A stretch of 64,000 nucleotides of DNA from Dugong dugon (Eukaryota > Chordata > Mammalia > Sirenia > Dugongidae), in contig CM057462.1 in the NCBI GenBank assembly GCA_030035585.1, forward strand, positions 139,464,734-139,528,733, written 5' to 3'. Positions 1 to 12,582 of this stretch are shown piece by piece. Numbering within the stretch: position 1 is the first letter of the stretch; each line of letters opens with the position of its first letter. The position numbers and the translations under genes are program-made. The notes under the pieces were generated by a model that worked only from the letters and a program-made list of their open reading frames with translations, was not told the DNA's origin and ran no database searches.

Positions 1-423
1 CAGATGAGTGTTTTTTTCTCTTCTTAGTTTGCCTTTGAAGTTTCCTCTTGCAGGGACCAGAGGTAATGGGCCATTTTGCCCAATTTACAGGAGCAAACTG
101 AAAGTAGCAATTTCTCCTTCAGAAAGTTACTGAAATGTCAGCTGCAGTGAGTGTGTGTTTGGCAACAACAAGGTCATGTATTTGACCATTTAAACAGTGA
201 GATCAAAACCAAAAGGTCCCAGTTTGTTCCAAGTGCCACAACTTCAGTAGGGGATATTATAACTTGCCCCAAATATGTCAGCACCCTTTTTTAGGCTGGC
301 AACTGTCACTCAGGCAGGCACTATTTCAGTTTACTATTTTGTGAATTGAACTGATCCATTAATTCTACCTGTCTTGTATTGCTCCCACAGCTGTGGTTTT
401 GTCAGATGCAAGTCAGATTTGGC

Positions 424-465
424 TGTTTCGACTCGATGGCAACGGGTTTGATTTTTTTTTTTTTT
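424..465 (+). mobile_element. AfroSINE 3' tail fragment
   Basis: Reads gtttcgactcgatggcaacg followed by ggtttg and a T-run: the conserved SINE 3' end only. Confidence 0.7.
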
Positions 466-470
466 CTTTA

Positions 471-625
471 ATTGGTGTAGTGGTTAAGATCTTGGCTGCT
501 AACTAAAGGTTGGCAGTTTGAATCCACCAGCTGCTCCTTGGAAACCCTGTGGGACAGTTCTCTCTGCCCTATAGGTTCACTATAGTTAGAATCAACTTGA
601 CAGCAATGGGTTTGGTTTTTGATTT
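471..625 (+). mobile_element. AfroSINE
   Basis: tRNA-like head (gtagtggttaag, ggctgctaac, ggcagtttgaatcc), body (ccttggaaaccctgtggg) and tail (atcaacttgacagcaatggg). It directly follows the tail fragment of another copy. Confidence 0.85.
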
Positions 626-1931
626 TAATAGAATGTCTCTAGACATGGTCAGTTTTCTCTAGGGGTCAAACTTCCTTGTATGGGAGGATGGTGGTATCAT
701 GATTCACCGTTTCCAGATGAGATAGTTAAATTTCAGAGTACTTAAACAGTTTAACCAATGTCATTAGGCTAGTGACTGGTAGAGCTGCACTTGAACTCAG
801 CAGGCCCTTAGACTCAGATCCTATCCAATCTGACCTGCGTGGCCAAACATTACATAAAGGCAAACACAGTGGAAGTGAGTAGAGTTTACCTGGCACAGTA
901 GCATGTAAGGGCAGCCTGGCTGATTCAGCAGGACTTCCTGCAGTTCTGACCACACAGGAACTCTCTAGCTGTATATTTTTTTTTCTTCTGAATATTTTTG
1001 GAAAGAAGAAACAGTGGCCACAGTGATAGTTTCTGGGATCAATGATATTCCCAAAGGGAGCATGCTGTCTACTTATAGAGCAACACCATGTCTGTCTCAT
1101 TTAGAGAGATGCAAGAGTATTTGGTTACATTTTCCTGGTGATGGACATAGCTTCCTGATGTGGGAAGACATTCTGATTTTACTTATATTTGTGATAGTCT
1201 AATTTACTTTCCTTTACCTTCTCTTAGAGAGCCAAATATTCAAATATTTCCAGGGTGGAGGGGAGAAGGTAAGGAAAAAAGAACCTGTTGTCTCGGGCCT
1301 GGTTTAAATCATTCTTGCAGACTAGCCTGTGAAATACAATAGCTGCTGCTTCCAGGAGGTTTTACAAGCACAAGAGATCTAAATTTTACATAACTGTGAA
1401 AATAAATTAGGGCCTTCTCCAGATGATGCTCCCTGAACTATAAATCTCCTTTGCAGTTTCAGATTCTATCTAAACAACTTGGCATTAAAATTCATTCAAT
1501 AAGATAAACTGGGCTAGAGCAGGTGTAAACAATGATCATGATTAATATAAAGAGGCCAGAAAGAAAGAGATAAAATGGAAGCAACAGGAACAGAATGAGG
1601 GATCTGGAGAGACTTAAAGGACACCATGAAAATAAATGCACGGGAATGATCTATATAGAGAATTCAGTAAGATAGAGATGAGAACTCTCAATTTTACATC
1701 AGATCTCTTTATATGCATCACAGTGACTACAAAGGCATTTAAGACAGCTTTTAGCTAAGATAGTAGACATTGGTAAAATAGAGTTTAATATCAAGTTATC
1801 ATTATTTCCTATGTTATCATTAACATCAGCAGCAAAACAGTAGTTTATTGCACCAAAATCAAGGGGCTTGAAGCAAAGACGGGACTCAAAGCATTGAAAC
1901 AAGACTTTACTTTGAACTAACTCCATGAGCT
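626..1931. other. Gene-free flank with a MIR-like remnant
   Basis: A MIR-like stretch on the minus strand at about 725-850 (gtgactggtagagctgcact, cttgaactcagcagg). The rest is unique sequence without a supported gene. Confidence 0.45.
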
Positions 1932-2100
1932 TAGGCCAGTGGTTTTCAGATTTTAGCCTGAATCAAATCTCCTGGAGAATTTGTAAAAACACAGATTACT
2001 GGGCCCTACCTTAAGAGTTTCTGATTCAGTAGGTCTGGGGATGGGCACAAGAATTTGCCTTTATAACAGTTTCTGTGTTCCGCAGCTAGTAGTTGTGAAC
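1932..2100 (+). mobile_element. MER5A-like hAT-Charlie element
   Basis: Recognisable pattern: ccagtggttttcagatttta, atctcctggagaatttgt, ttactgggccctacc, tgattcagtaggtctgggga. An old non-autonomous DNA transposon. Confidence 0.7.
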
Positions 2101-2388
2101 TGTAACTTAGGCCATCATTGGAACCTTGTAAGCCCCATTTTCCTCAGGTGTAGGGTATGACTGAAGACTACCTATCACCAAAGTTTTTATGTGTGAGACC
2201 TTTTTGCTGTTGTTTGCTTTATTGTAATGTATTGTTTAATATAAAGGATTTAAAAAAAAAAATCCTTTCAGCTACAATCCAGACCATTTCACTGGTTTGG
2301 CCTACTTTACTTGAAAAATAACCAGATTATTTAACACACCAAGACTAAGTCAGTGGTAAAGCGCTAGTGTTCTCTTGGATATTTTGTA

Positions 2389-4781
2389 CAGGTATGCCTT
2401 AGAGGTATTGCAGGCTGAGATCCAGACCATTGCAATAAACTGAATATCCCAATAAAGTGAGTCACACTCATTGTTTGGTTTCCTAGTGTAAGTAAAAGTT
2501 ATGTTTACACTATTCTGTAGTCTATTAAGTGTGCTATAGCATTATATCTAAAAAAACAATGTACAGATGTTAATTAAAAAATACTTGCTAAAAATGCTAA
2601 ACATCATCTAAGTCTTCAGTGACTCATAATCTTTTTGCTGGTGGAGCGTCTTGCCTCAGTGTTGCTGGCTGCTGACTGATCAGGGTGGTAGTTGCTGAAG
2701 GTTAAGGTGGCTGTGGCAATTTCTTAAAATAAGACAGCAATGAAGTTTGCTGCATCGATTGACTCTTCCTTTTACAAAAAAAAATTTCTCTGTAGCATGC
2801 AATGCTGTTTGATAGCATTTTACCCACAGTAGAGCTTCTTTCAAAATTGGAGTCAATCTTCTCATACCCTGCAGCTGCTTTATTAACTAAGTTTATGTAA
2901 TATTCTAAATCCTTTGTTATCATTTCAACAATGTTCACAGCATATTCATCAGGAGTAGATTCCGTCTCAAGAAACCACTTTCTTTGCTCATCCATAAGAA
3001 GCAACTCCTCATCCTGTAAAGTTTTCTCATGAGATTGCAGCAATTCAGTCGCACGTTTAGGCTCCACTTCTAATTCTAGTTCTCTTGCAATTTCCACATC
3101 TGCAATTACTTCCTCCACTGAAGTCTTGAACCCTCAAAGTCATACATGAGGGTTGGAATTAATTTCTCCCAAACTCCTGATTATGTTGATATTTTGACCT
3201 TATCCCATGAATCACAAATGTTCTTAATGATATCTAGAATGGTGAATCCTTTCCAGAAGGTTTTTAATTTACATTGCCCAGATCCATCAGAGGAATCACT
3301 ATCTATGGCAGCTATATCCTTATGAAAAATATTTCTTTAAATAGTGAGACTTGAAAGTTGAAATTACTCCTTGATCCAAGGACTAAATAATGGATGCTAT
3401 GTTAACAAGCATGAAAGCAACATTTAATCTCCTTGTACATCTCCATCAGAGCTCTTGGGTGCATTGTCAATGAGCAGTAACATATCTTGAAAGGAATCTT
3501 TTCTTCTGAGTAGTAGGTCTCAATAGTGGGCTTAAATATTCAGTAAACCCTGTTGTAGACAGATATGCTGTCATTCAGGATTTATTGTTCTGTTTATAGA
3601 GCACAGGCAGAGTTGATTTAGCATAATTCTTAAGGGCCCTAGGAATTTTGGAATGGTAACTAAGCATTGGCTTCAACTTAAAATCACCAGCTGCATTAGC
3701 CCCTAACTAGAGAGTCAGCCTGTCCTTTGAAACTCTGAAGCCAAGCATTGACTTCACTCTAGCTATGAAAGTCCTAGATGGCATCTTTTTCCAGTATAAG
3801 ACTGTTTCATCTACATTGAAAATCTGTTGTTTAGTGTTACAACCTTCATTAATTATCTTAGCTAGATCTTCTGGATAACTTGCTGTAGCTTCTACATCAA
3901 CACGTGCTGATTCACCTTGCTTTTTTTGTATTATGGAGACGGCTTCTTTCCTTAAACTTCATGAAGCAACCTCTGCTAGCTGCAGACTTTTCTTCTGCAG
4001 CTTCCTCACCTCTCAGCCTTCAGAGAATTGAAAAGAGTTAAGGCTTTGCTCTGGATTAGGCTTTGGCTTAAGGGAATGTTGTGGCTAGTTGGAGCTTCTA
4101 TCCAGACCACTAAAACTTTCTCCATATCAACAATAAAGCTATTTCCCTTTCTTATCATTTGTGTGTTCACTGGAGTAGTACTTTTAATTTCCTTCAAGAA
4201 CTTTTCCTTTGCATTCACAGCTTGGTTAACTGTTTGGCACAAGAGGCCCAGCTTTCGGCCTATCTTGGCTTTTGACATGCCTTCTTCACTCAGATTTCTA
4301 GCTTTTGATTTGAAGTGAGAGACTGAGACTCTTCTTTTCACTGAAACACTTAGAGGCCATTGTAGGGTTATCAACTGGCTTAATTTCAATGTTCTTGTGT
4401 CTCAGGGAATAGGGAGGTCAGAGGAGAGGGAGATAGACAGGGGAATGGTAGGTCAGTGGAGCAGTTAGAACACACCCAACATTTACCTATTATATCTGCT
4501 GTGTTACATGGATGCAGTTCATGGCACCCCAAAACAATTACAATAGTAAATCAAAGACCTCTGACCACAATCACCGTAACAGGTATAATAATAATGAAAA
4601 AGTTTGAAATATTATGAAAATTACTAAAATATGACACAGAGACATGAAGTGAGCACATGCTATTGGAAAAATGGCACTGATAGATTTGTTCAACTCAGGG
4701 TTGCCACAAACCTTCAATTTGTAAAAAAGCAGTATCTGCTAAATACAATAAAGTAAAGCACAATAAAATGAAGTATGCATC
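2389..4781 (-). mobile_element. Tigger1-like DNA transposon (pogo/Tc1-mariner superfamily), near full length
   Basis: The left end caggtatgccttagag and the right end gaagtatgcat are inverted copies of each other, allowing for decay. A TA dinucleotide lies before the left end (2387-2388), as expected for this superfamily. The 2.4-kb length matches the autonomous human Tigger1 family. The transposase lies on the minus strand. These elements spread in early placental mammals and are long inactive. Confidence 0.9.
2702..4360 (-). pseudogene. Tigger1 transposase remnant
   Basis: The minus-strand remains begin at the ATG at 4360 (MASKCFSE). The frame breaks within about 20 codons, and the helix-turn-helix part continues in another frame as [14 protein letters not shown] and [16 protein letters not shown]. 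The C-terminal piece at 2702-3118 reads [11 protein letters not shown] and ends [12 protein letters not shown]. The family is related to pogo transposase and CENP-B, with an N-terminal DNA-binding domain and a DDE catalytic core. Frames differ along the length and stops are frequent, so it is not functional. Confidence 0.85.
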
Positions 4782-6634
4782 TTTTATCAATAAATGGACA
4801 GATAATTGTTTTTTGAGGGGGCAGGGTATCAGTTCTCATGCCTTTTAGGAAGTTCTGTCCCTGGCTTACACTTTTTATCTTGCTTTATAATATTCTTTTG
4901 ACAGAAAAAGGAAAAAGAAAAAAAGAACTTACTTTTGTAACAGACAAAATGCTGGAAGTAATTATGTCCATAATACTTCTACAGATCATTGATAATCCAT
5001 TACTCAATTTTCAGAATTCAAAACCATCAGCAACTAAGTACTACCCCTCTATACAGAGCCATGTTTTATATTTATATACTAATTTATAAACCCACATACT
5101 TTACAAATGATTAGTTAAGCCTAATTTTAAAAGAAGTTACTTTTTCTCAGTGGATGTTCTTAAAGGGCTTCCAGACCCCTTGGTTGAAAGGTGAAAAAGC
5201 AGTGGCAAAGAAAAAAACAAAAACAAAAACTGTCTTCTGGCAAAGATAAGATGATTCTATGTAGTAATTTAATATAATTATGGACTTTTTGCCCTTGAAA
5301 ATGTCTAAATATTTATCCCCTGGATAATGAATACTTCCTGAGATATGTTAACTTTGTTTGCTCAATGCACTCCTTAAATTTATGTACAGCATGTACCGTG
5401 ACTACTGCAAACAGAACAATCATCAGATCCATTTCATTAAGGAAAGATTAGGTGGAGAGTCTGAAAATTTCCCCTGAAACTTTGACACACAACTCACTCC
5501 TTAATTAAAAGTAAACTGTCTTGATTTCTGGGATTAGATCACATAATTATTAAAAAAAAAAAAAAAAAGAAAGAAAGAAAGAATACGTTGCCAAAAATGA
5601 GTAAAAAGGAAAGAAAATGCTGCTGAAATATAACCAAATGAACGATAGAATAGAGAAAGTGAAACACAAGAATGAATATCAGGGGCATTTTTTAATAATC
5701 TATGCTTACAATTCTCCCAATTCATGAAGCATTAAAAAGCCCAATACTTCAACCACAGGCAGGAGTCACACTGATGAGCCTTTGGGGAAAAGTCCAGATA
5801 CTAAGAGATTATTGATTCAGACTATAGAGGACAATCTGTCTGAGATTTTAGGGTTTATTCTTGCCTCCTCTACCAACTCATTGCATAATCACAGACAAGT
5901 AAGTTAATCTTTCTGTGACTTCATTTATGCCTTTGTCGAATAGAAATAATGACATCTATTTCATGGGTGAGGAGCATTGGAGGAGCAGTAGTTAAGCGGA
6001 GTATTTGGAGGTTTAATTAAATTAGTGCTTTGAGCTTCTTAGATGAAAGTTGCTATAGAAATGCAAAGTGCAATTATTGAAGTCATTTTTCCTTTTCCTG
6101 TATGGAACTCGGTGATTGAAACACATTTATTTTAATTGGAAAAGTGACTTATTGCCTAAAGAGACTTTTCCTCATGGCATATTGATATATGGGACAATAG
6201 GTCAAGCTTCTTTATAATAAATTGGATCATAATCTAATTCTTTATTTAACAACGACAAAAAATTAATTAGTGGCAAAATATTTAGTTATTTCAAGCATCA
6301 TTCAATATGTAAAGTTCTTATACCTTGAGGTATCAGCAATGTGATTTGGCTAATAATATGGTCCAGAGGCTTGGTATCTTCCACACCATCTTCTATAGGG
6401 TTGATTCAATACCCCAGCTCATTTTCTGGAATTGATTACTTTTTGCTTCTTGCTAAAAGAACAGTTTTATTTAAGTAGGAAGGATGACAATTTTCTAAAA
6501 AGAGAAAGTTTCACCAGAAAAAAACAATTGTCCATATACACACTTATCTGGAGTATGACCACGTGAGCAAGTGGCTGAGGTAGCAGTCAATATCAGATCA
6601 CAGGTAGAGAAGAGGCCAAGGAATTGAGAGGCTC
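4782..6634. other. Gene-free flank; MIR-like remnant
   Basis: A possible MIR at about 5860-6070 (ctctaccaactcattgcata, gacaagtaagttaatctttc). An A-run with GAAA units lies at 5551-5582. Nothing else recognised. Confidence 0.4.
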
Positions 6635-6647
6635 TAGTATTGGAAGG

Positions 6648-6811
6648 GGAGCCCTGATGGTGCTGTGGTTAAAAAATGGACTGCTAACCAAAAGGTTGGC
6701 TGTTCAAATCCACCAGCTACTCCTTGGAAATCCTATGGGGCTGTTCTACTCTGTCCTATAGGGTCACTATGAGTCGGAATTGACTGGAGGACAATGGGTT
6801 TGGGTTTGGTT
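6648..6811 (+). mobile_element. AfroSINE, short-body type (first of three)
   Basis: gggagccctgatggtgctgt head, body going straight from cagctactccttggaaatcc to tgttctactctgtcctatag, tail gagtcggaattgactggagg. Flanked by 13-bp identical repeats. Confidence 0.9.
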
Positions 6812-6824
6812 TAGTATTGGAAGG

Positions 6825-7048
6825 AGGAGCCCTGGTGACACAATGGTTAAGCAGCTCGACTGCAAACTGAAAAGTTGGCAGTTTGAACCCACCAGCCGCT
6901 CCATGGGAGAAAGATGTGGCACTCTGCTTCCATACAGATTTACAGCCTTGGAAACCCTATAGGGCAGTTCTACTCTGTCCTATTGAGTCACTATGAGTTG
7001 GAATCGACTCCATGGTAATGGGTTTGTTTTTGGTGTTTTTCTTTTTTT
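6825..7048 (+). mobile_element. AfroSINE, long-body type (second of three)
   Basis: Includes the extra block gggagaaagatgtggcactc and the following acagccttggaaaccctata, absent from its left neighbour. Tail gagttggaatcgactccatg. Confidence 0.9.
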
Positions 7049-7061
7049 CAGTATTTGAAGG

Positions 7062-7270
7062 GAGTCCCTGGGTGGTTCACGGTAATTAGCTGGGTAACAC
7101 ACTTGGCTTCTAACCAAAAGGATAGAAGTTTAAGCCCACGCAGAAGCACCTTGAAAGAAAGTGCTGATGATCTACTTTCAAAACATCAGCTATTGAGAAC
7201 CCTATAGAACACAATTCTACTCTGATGCACGTGGGGTCACCATGCTGGAATTGACTTGATGGCAACTTGC
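7062..7270 (+). mobile_element. AfroSINE, variant-body type (third of three)
   Basis: The body has aagcaccttgaaagaaagtg, gatgatctactttcaaaaca and ctctgatgcacgtggggtca in place of the block seen in its neighbours. Tail ctggaattgacttgatggca. Confidence 0.85.
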
Positions 7271-7282
7271 TAGTATGGGAAG

Positions 7283-9600
7283 ACCATCTACGTAGTAGTG
7301 TTGGAGAAAGTGATGGTGAGACAGGTGCAAACTCCTGCAAACAGAACAATGGGGTCTGTAGATGACTCTACAAAGAGGTGTAATGAATGGTAAAGCCTGA
7401 TGACAAAACATTCAAATCTGAGTGTGGGCAGTATTAGGATAAAGCGAGAGACAATGGTCAATGAGTGGCAGTGAAGAGCAGAGAGGACCCAAACTCACCT
7501 CCATGCTCACGTGTATAAGATCTGTTAGGAAAGGAAATAGCCCTCTTTTGAAATGGGCAGCTCTGTCCTTTGGGGATAGTCTGGTCACCATTAGACTCAG
7601 CAGAGGTTCGGTGCACTAGGGTCCCCTCAGAAACTTTAAAAGCAATACTGCTGCTGGGCTCTATCCCATACCAATTAAACCAGGATGCATGGGGATGGAG
7701 CCTAGAGACCAAAATCAAAAAGCAAACAAAAAATCAACACTCACCTCTCCAAGAAATTGAGCTAGGATTAAGAACTGTGACTATAGCAGGTTTCAGTCAG
7801 ACCAAGAAAGTGAAAGGAACACGGAAAGCAAAGACTAGAAAGGAAGGAGATTTTGCTTGACTGACTTTGAGTTCCACAGGACATTCTGGGTGGGAGTTAG
7901 AAGTCTGAAAGTGCAATGCCATGGGGGATTAGAGCCTAGACCTGGGGTCCTAGGCTTCATGGACCATAATGAGGTTAGACATGATGACCTCAGGCTGTGA
8001 ATGTCGGACAGTGGAGTGGGGAGGCAGGGAAGCTAGCCAGGAGCACAGAATTCTAGGACTTCTTTTTCACTCTTTACCAACGTATGCAAAGAGGATGGAG
8101 GAGAGAGAACTTTATTCTTAGCAAGGCCCCCTTTTGAACTCAGCCAATGGGAAGTAGGGATGAATATAAATCACAATCCAGATTATCTGTTTTTTTCCTC
8201 TATTTCTCACCTATTTGGGTAAATACTCGAAATATCAGTCTTGCTGTATATCTCTAATTTTTACCATAGCACTGGTTAACATATCTTATGAAGAGCCGTG
8301 AATTCTTGTTTCATGGCCATTTCTTATGCTTAGAAAGCCTGTATTTTATGCAGGTAAGCACCTTAGGCTTTGACGAATGAGGGCTTCAGTACTATTCAAT
8401 TTATAGATGACATTCAATAAAAGTGAAATCATCTTAATTCAGCCTATCTGGTAATGACAGGAGAGGTAGAAGCAGTTCTCTCTGCTGGGAATCAAACCGC
8501 AGCATGATTCTTCTGACGATTAAATTCTGCAGTCTGGCCACTTGAATATTGTTTAAGTTGCTGGTAAAATGTGACTTTACAACCCCTGTGGCTCTGAGGA
8601 TCTAAGTTATGGAACAGAAAAATGTACAACGTCAACATGAACTGAAGACTTTATATGGTTTGATTGAAGAATTTGGGATTATGGTTTGACCGAAGAATTT
8701 GGGAAGCCAGTAAAATGGACATAGCATTTAGATGCAGAAGATAACCTTTAGGAACGTAACCTTTCTTTTCTCATCCTCTTTTTTATACTATGGTACGTCT
8801 GTGACTTCAGGGAAAACACAACTGACATGGAATGGAAACATGGGCAAATGGCCCAAAGCATCTAATTTAATCAAGATCAATGCCTTATGTCATACTGCTC
8901 TGCAAACTTTCTGCCTTCTTTACTCAACTGTTCCCTTAGACCATTACATCACTCTCGCAAGACATTTATTTTTCTGGCTGGAGCAGTGGGTGTAGGCAAA
9001 GCTCCGTAGGATGTTCTGGGGAGAACTTAAAGGCAAGTTACTTATGACTGCAACAGATGTTGATGATTTTAAGGGAAATGCTGACTTTATAGTGTGAATC
9101 TCTCTCTTAGGGAACAGTACGGAATTTCCAATTGCCTGCTAGCTATAAGAACAGAAGGGCTAAACAGCCTAGCTATAAAAGTGTAATACTAAAATTCCGA
9201 CAAGGAAAAAAATAACAGCAGAGTTCTTACTAGAGAGCAAGCAAATTTCTCGCTCAATAGTTCATTCTTTAGTTATAGTTTTACAGACGTGATTAAGCGA
9301 TGAAATGAAAATTTAACCTGCTTTGTGAAATACTGGTTTCTGTTATCAGATTAGGGAAAAAACAAAAACAAAAGAAAGAGCTGACAGCAGACGTGTAAGC
9401 AGATAGCATTAATTCATCTTCCCTACTGTGATTAGTTTAGCGTTGTTACTGCTAGTAGGAATAGCTACAGCAGCGGTGGTTGTAGGAAGTCTTATAATAA
9501 GCAGACTATTTCACTGTGACCATGCGTCAAGTAGAAGGAAAAAAAAAAGAACTGCAGAGAGTCAAGACTAGAGATTTCTTTTAACCTGTGCTTTAATCAC
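7283..9600. other. Gene-free flank
   Basis: A possible MER5-like fragment at about 7630-7710 (ctgctgggctctatcccata) and a 26-base direct duplication at 8654-8705. The short open frames here look random. No gene supported. Confidence 0.45.
8654..8705. repeat. Two-copy 26-bp tandem duplication
   Basis: tatggtttgattgaagaatt plus tgggat is repeated next to itself with two or three changes (tatggtttgaccgaagaatt). Confidence 0.85.
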
Positions 9601-10081
9601 TGTTATAGATTGAATTGAATCCACCACCACCACACCCCCCCCCCGCCCCCGCCGCCCAACAAATACACTGAAGTCCTAAGCACTGTACCCATGAATGTGA
9701 CCCTGTTTGGAAATAAGGTCTTTGAAGATGTTATTAATTAGGTTAACATGAGGTCATATTGGAGTAGGATACACCCTAATTCTATATAAGGACTTGTGTC
9801 CTAATAAAAGAAGACAAGATACACAGAGATAAAAAGAAAGAGGAAGGATGCCAAGTGATGCTGCAGCTGCAGTAAGTATTGCCAGGAGTCCCCAGAAGCT
9901 AGGAGAGAGGCATGGAACAGATTTTCCCTCAGAGCCCTCAGAAGGAATCCACATGAGCTATACTCTGATTAGGAATTCTAGACTCCAGAACTGTGAGACA
10001 GTGAATTTCTGTTTCCTCTGTTATTTTGTTTGTCCACCCACTTCGTAGTATTTTGCTACAGCAACCTTAGGAAACTGATAT
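9601..10081 (+). mobile_element. MLT1A-like LTR (ERVL-MaLR)
   Basis: Starts tgttatagattgaattgaat, contains gaatgtgaccctgtttggaa, gaggcatggaacagattttc and ccagaactgtgagacagtga, and ends gaaactgatata. These are landmarks of MLT1A solo LTRs of the mammalian-wide MaLR group. A C-rich expansion (9633-9656) interrupts the 5' part. No internal genes are attached. Confidence 0.85.
9620..9658. repeat. C-rich low-complexity run
   Basis: CCA units pass into a long C-run with a few G interruptions, inside the MLT1-like LTR. Confidence 0.85.
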
Positions 10082-11765
10082 AATTGTTAATGTTTTAAAC
10101 AAATATTTCATCCTAATATAGATACAAACATGAAATTGATTCAAAGCAGTAAATAACAAATCAATGTCAGATGTTGAGATAAACAGTCTGGACATCTGAC
10201 TTTAAGGTGACTTTTGATTTTTTAGTAATGATCTTTAATAATGATTGCTTCATTCATTCATTCATCTGTTCGAAAACTACTATATTCCAGATACTAATTT
10301 AGGCACTGCAGATAAAGGTATGAGCAAGACAGCCGTGGTTTCTGCCATGATAGAGCTTATTTGCTGTTTGTCAGTGTATGAGAATTAGAGAAAGCAAGGC
10401 AGATTCAGTGGTATGACATTGAGTTTTGCAGATTAGGCTGATCAGGAAGCATTTAACAAAATGACCAATAGAGAAAATAAACCTACACAGAACATAGGGC
10501 CTGAGGAAGTGTTCTCATCTGTTGTCAATGTCTACCTCCTGCTCTTATAAAATTCAAGGCATACCTAGCCCAGTACTATGGACTGCAACGTTCATAGAAG
10601 CAGGTCCCAAGTTTGCCTCATATTAATTTTTGTGTCTACACTATCTAGCACCGAGTATTTCGTAGAAATACCTAGTAGTTTACAGAAACAACATAAATAT
10701 TTGCTGAATGGATTGCCTCCGTTCAGAATTAACCATTTATAACCTAAACTTAATTTTGGCTGAAATCTTTATCTTCTAGCATTGCCTGGTTTCTTTCCTT
10801 CCTTTCTTTTTTACACCTTATGATCTGAACCGGCCTCTCTTGTTATGGTTGAAGTGAAATATTAGAGTCTTCACTGGACATAAGAAATTTCAAAATCAGT
10901 CAAAAGGATGCCCCAGGGAGGTTATGTATGGGCTCCAAGGAGGAATTTCAGCATAGTCCAAACTTGTTTATACTGTAATAAATACTCCAGTTTCCTTTGG
11001 GAATTCATTAGTGGAGGCTTTCTCTCTATTTCTTAGAACCACCAGAAACTGTATCATTTCTCCAGAGTAACATAATCAGTGTGAGTTGATGTGGTGAAAT
11101 GATGGTTCAAATATAGGGCTTATTTGATGAAATTTTACAGCATCACTAGTCAGCTTCTGACAGAGGTTGATCTAACAAAATAGCTCACACATATTTGGGA
11201 AAGTAATTAATTGGACCACATGATCAAAGGCAAACTTTTGTATCTGTTTGTTTATAAACACGTGAACTAATCTTTCCCTGAAAATCATTTCACCAAAATC
11301 CCTGGGGAGACAAAAAACCATGTTTTCTTGTAAATTTGTCTGGCTTGTGCTCTATCTTTTTTTTTTTTTAAATGTTGATTCCTTTATATAGAATTATTTG
11401 AACTCAGTGGGCTTAACACTGGACCCAGAAACATAAAATTTTGATAAGAAGAGCAGAAAGAGGGCATCCAGGATGGGGACATTGCATAAGCTTAAAGAAA
11501 AGAAAGCCTACTTTATGCAAGTGGACAAGGAAGAAGACTTTATAATCAGTAGAGGAATTGTGTTTGGGAATAATGAGAAATAAAGTTATAGAGGTCAGGT
11601 GGATTCAGTCAGAGAACCTTGAAACTGATGCCATGGAAAACAGAAAGCCATGGTTTTAACATGAGGGGGACGTGTCATAATACTTTATCCAGATGATCCT
11701 GATGGAAGAATGCGTGTTAGACTTCATGGGGAGAGATTGGAGGCAGCAATACCTGCTGGCAAGAT
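10082..11765. other. Gene-free flank with L2-like remnants
   Basis: L2-type 3' end patterns at about 10245-10370 (cattcattcattcatctgtt, tttaggcactgcagataaag) and 10620-10720 (aaatatttgctgaatgg). Otherwise unique sequence. Confidence 0.45.
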
Positions 11766-11772
11766 TTTGCAG

Positions 11773-11967
11773 TAAACAGTTAAACAGCAACCAGCTGCTA
11801 ACCAAAAGGACGTTTGAATCCACTCAGAGTCTCCTCAGAAGAAAGTCCTGGTGATCAACTTTGAAAAATCAGCCACTACAGTCCTTACAGAGCACAGTTC
11901 TACTCTGACATACATGGGGTAGCCATGAGTCAGAATCAACTCAATGGCAGCTGGTTCTGGTTTGCAG
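11773..11967 (+). mobile_element. AfroSINE, variant-body type
   Basis: agctgctaaccaaaaggacg head, gaagaaagtcctggtgatca body, gagtcagaatcaactcaatg tail. A short direct repeat tttgcag lies at 11766-11772 and 11961-11967. Confidence 0.85.
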
Positions 11968-12379
11968 GTAGAAGGTGACGTATCACTTATGGTGGTGGAG
12001 TGAGTCAGTAAAAAGGAGGAGAAAATTTTTTTGAAAGAAGAAACAATGGATTTTTACATCTTAGTGAGAGTTTGGACATAGGGAATGAAGGTATTGGAAG
12101 AGTTAAATATGTTTAGAAGAAGAGTGATAATATTGATAAAATATAATGGTCTAGCTGGTCAAGCCTGCAACATAGAAAACCTAGTTTACCAGAAAACACT
12201 ATGAAAAACTAGATGTTGGCCTTGTCTCAAGAGACTCATAGTTCAGGATGGGAGGTGGACAAGTAAACAGACGCTTATTTGTAGAAAAAGTGCTATGGGT
12301 GAGGCAAGTTCAAGGTAATGTGATAGTACAAAGAAGGAGCAAATAGCACAGTTAGTGGGATAGTTAGGAAAGCTCACTG

Positions 12380-12582
12380 TTTGTTGTTAGGTGCCATCAA
12401 GTCAATTCTGACTCATAGTGACCCTATATGACAGAGTAGAACGGCCCCATTAGGGTTTCCTAGGCTGTAAACTCCTGGAGCAGATTTCCAGGTCTTTTCT
12501 CCCAAGTGGCCCCTGATGGATTCGAATCGTCCACTTTTCAATTAGCAGCTGAGCACATAGACATTGAGCCACCTAGAAAGTT
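12380..12582 (-). mobile_element. AfroSINE, minus strand
   Basis: Reads in reverse: ttgttgttaggtgccatcaa, gactcatagtgaccctatat, then ggattcgaatcgtccacttt and the head remnant attgagccacctag. Confidence 0.85.

Larger units (their letters stand above)
6635..7282 (+). repeat. Triple AfroSINE cluster sharing one target site
   Basis: Four copies of one short flank delimit three SINEs: tagtattggaagg at 6635-6647, the same at 6812-6824, cagtatttgaagg at 7049-7061 and tagtatgggaag at 7271-7282. The three SINEs between them belong to different body types, so this is not a simple tandem duplication. Confidence 0.85.

Noticed and set aside
7458-7860. Open frames on both strands near 7.5-7.9 kb
   Set aside because: No family resemblance, no splice context, and a partial overlap with a MER5-like fragment.
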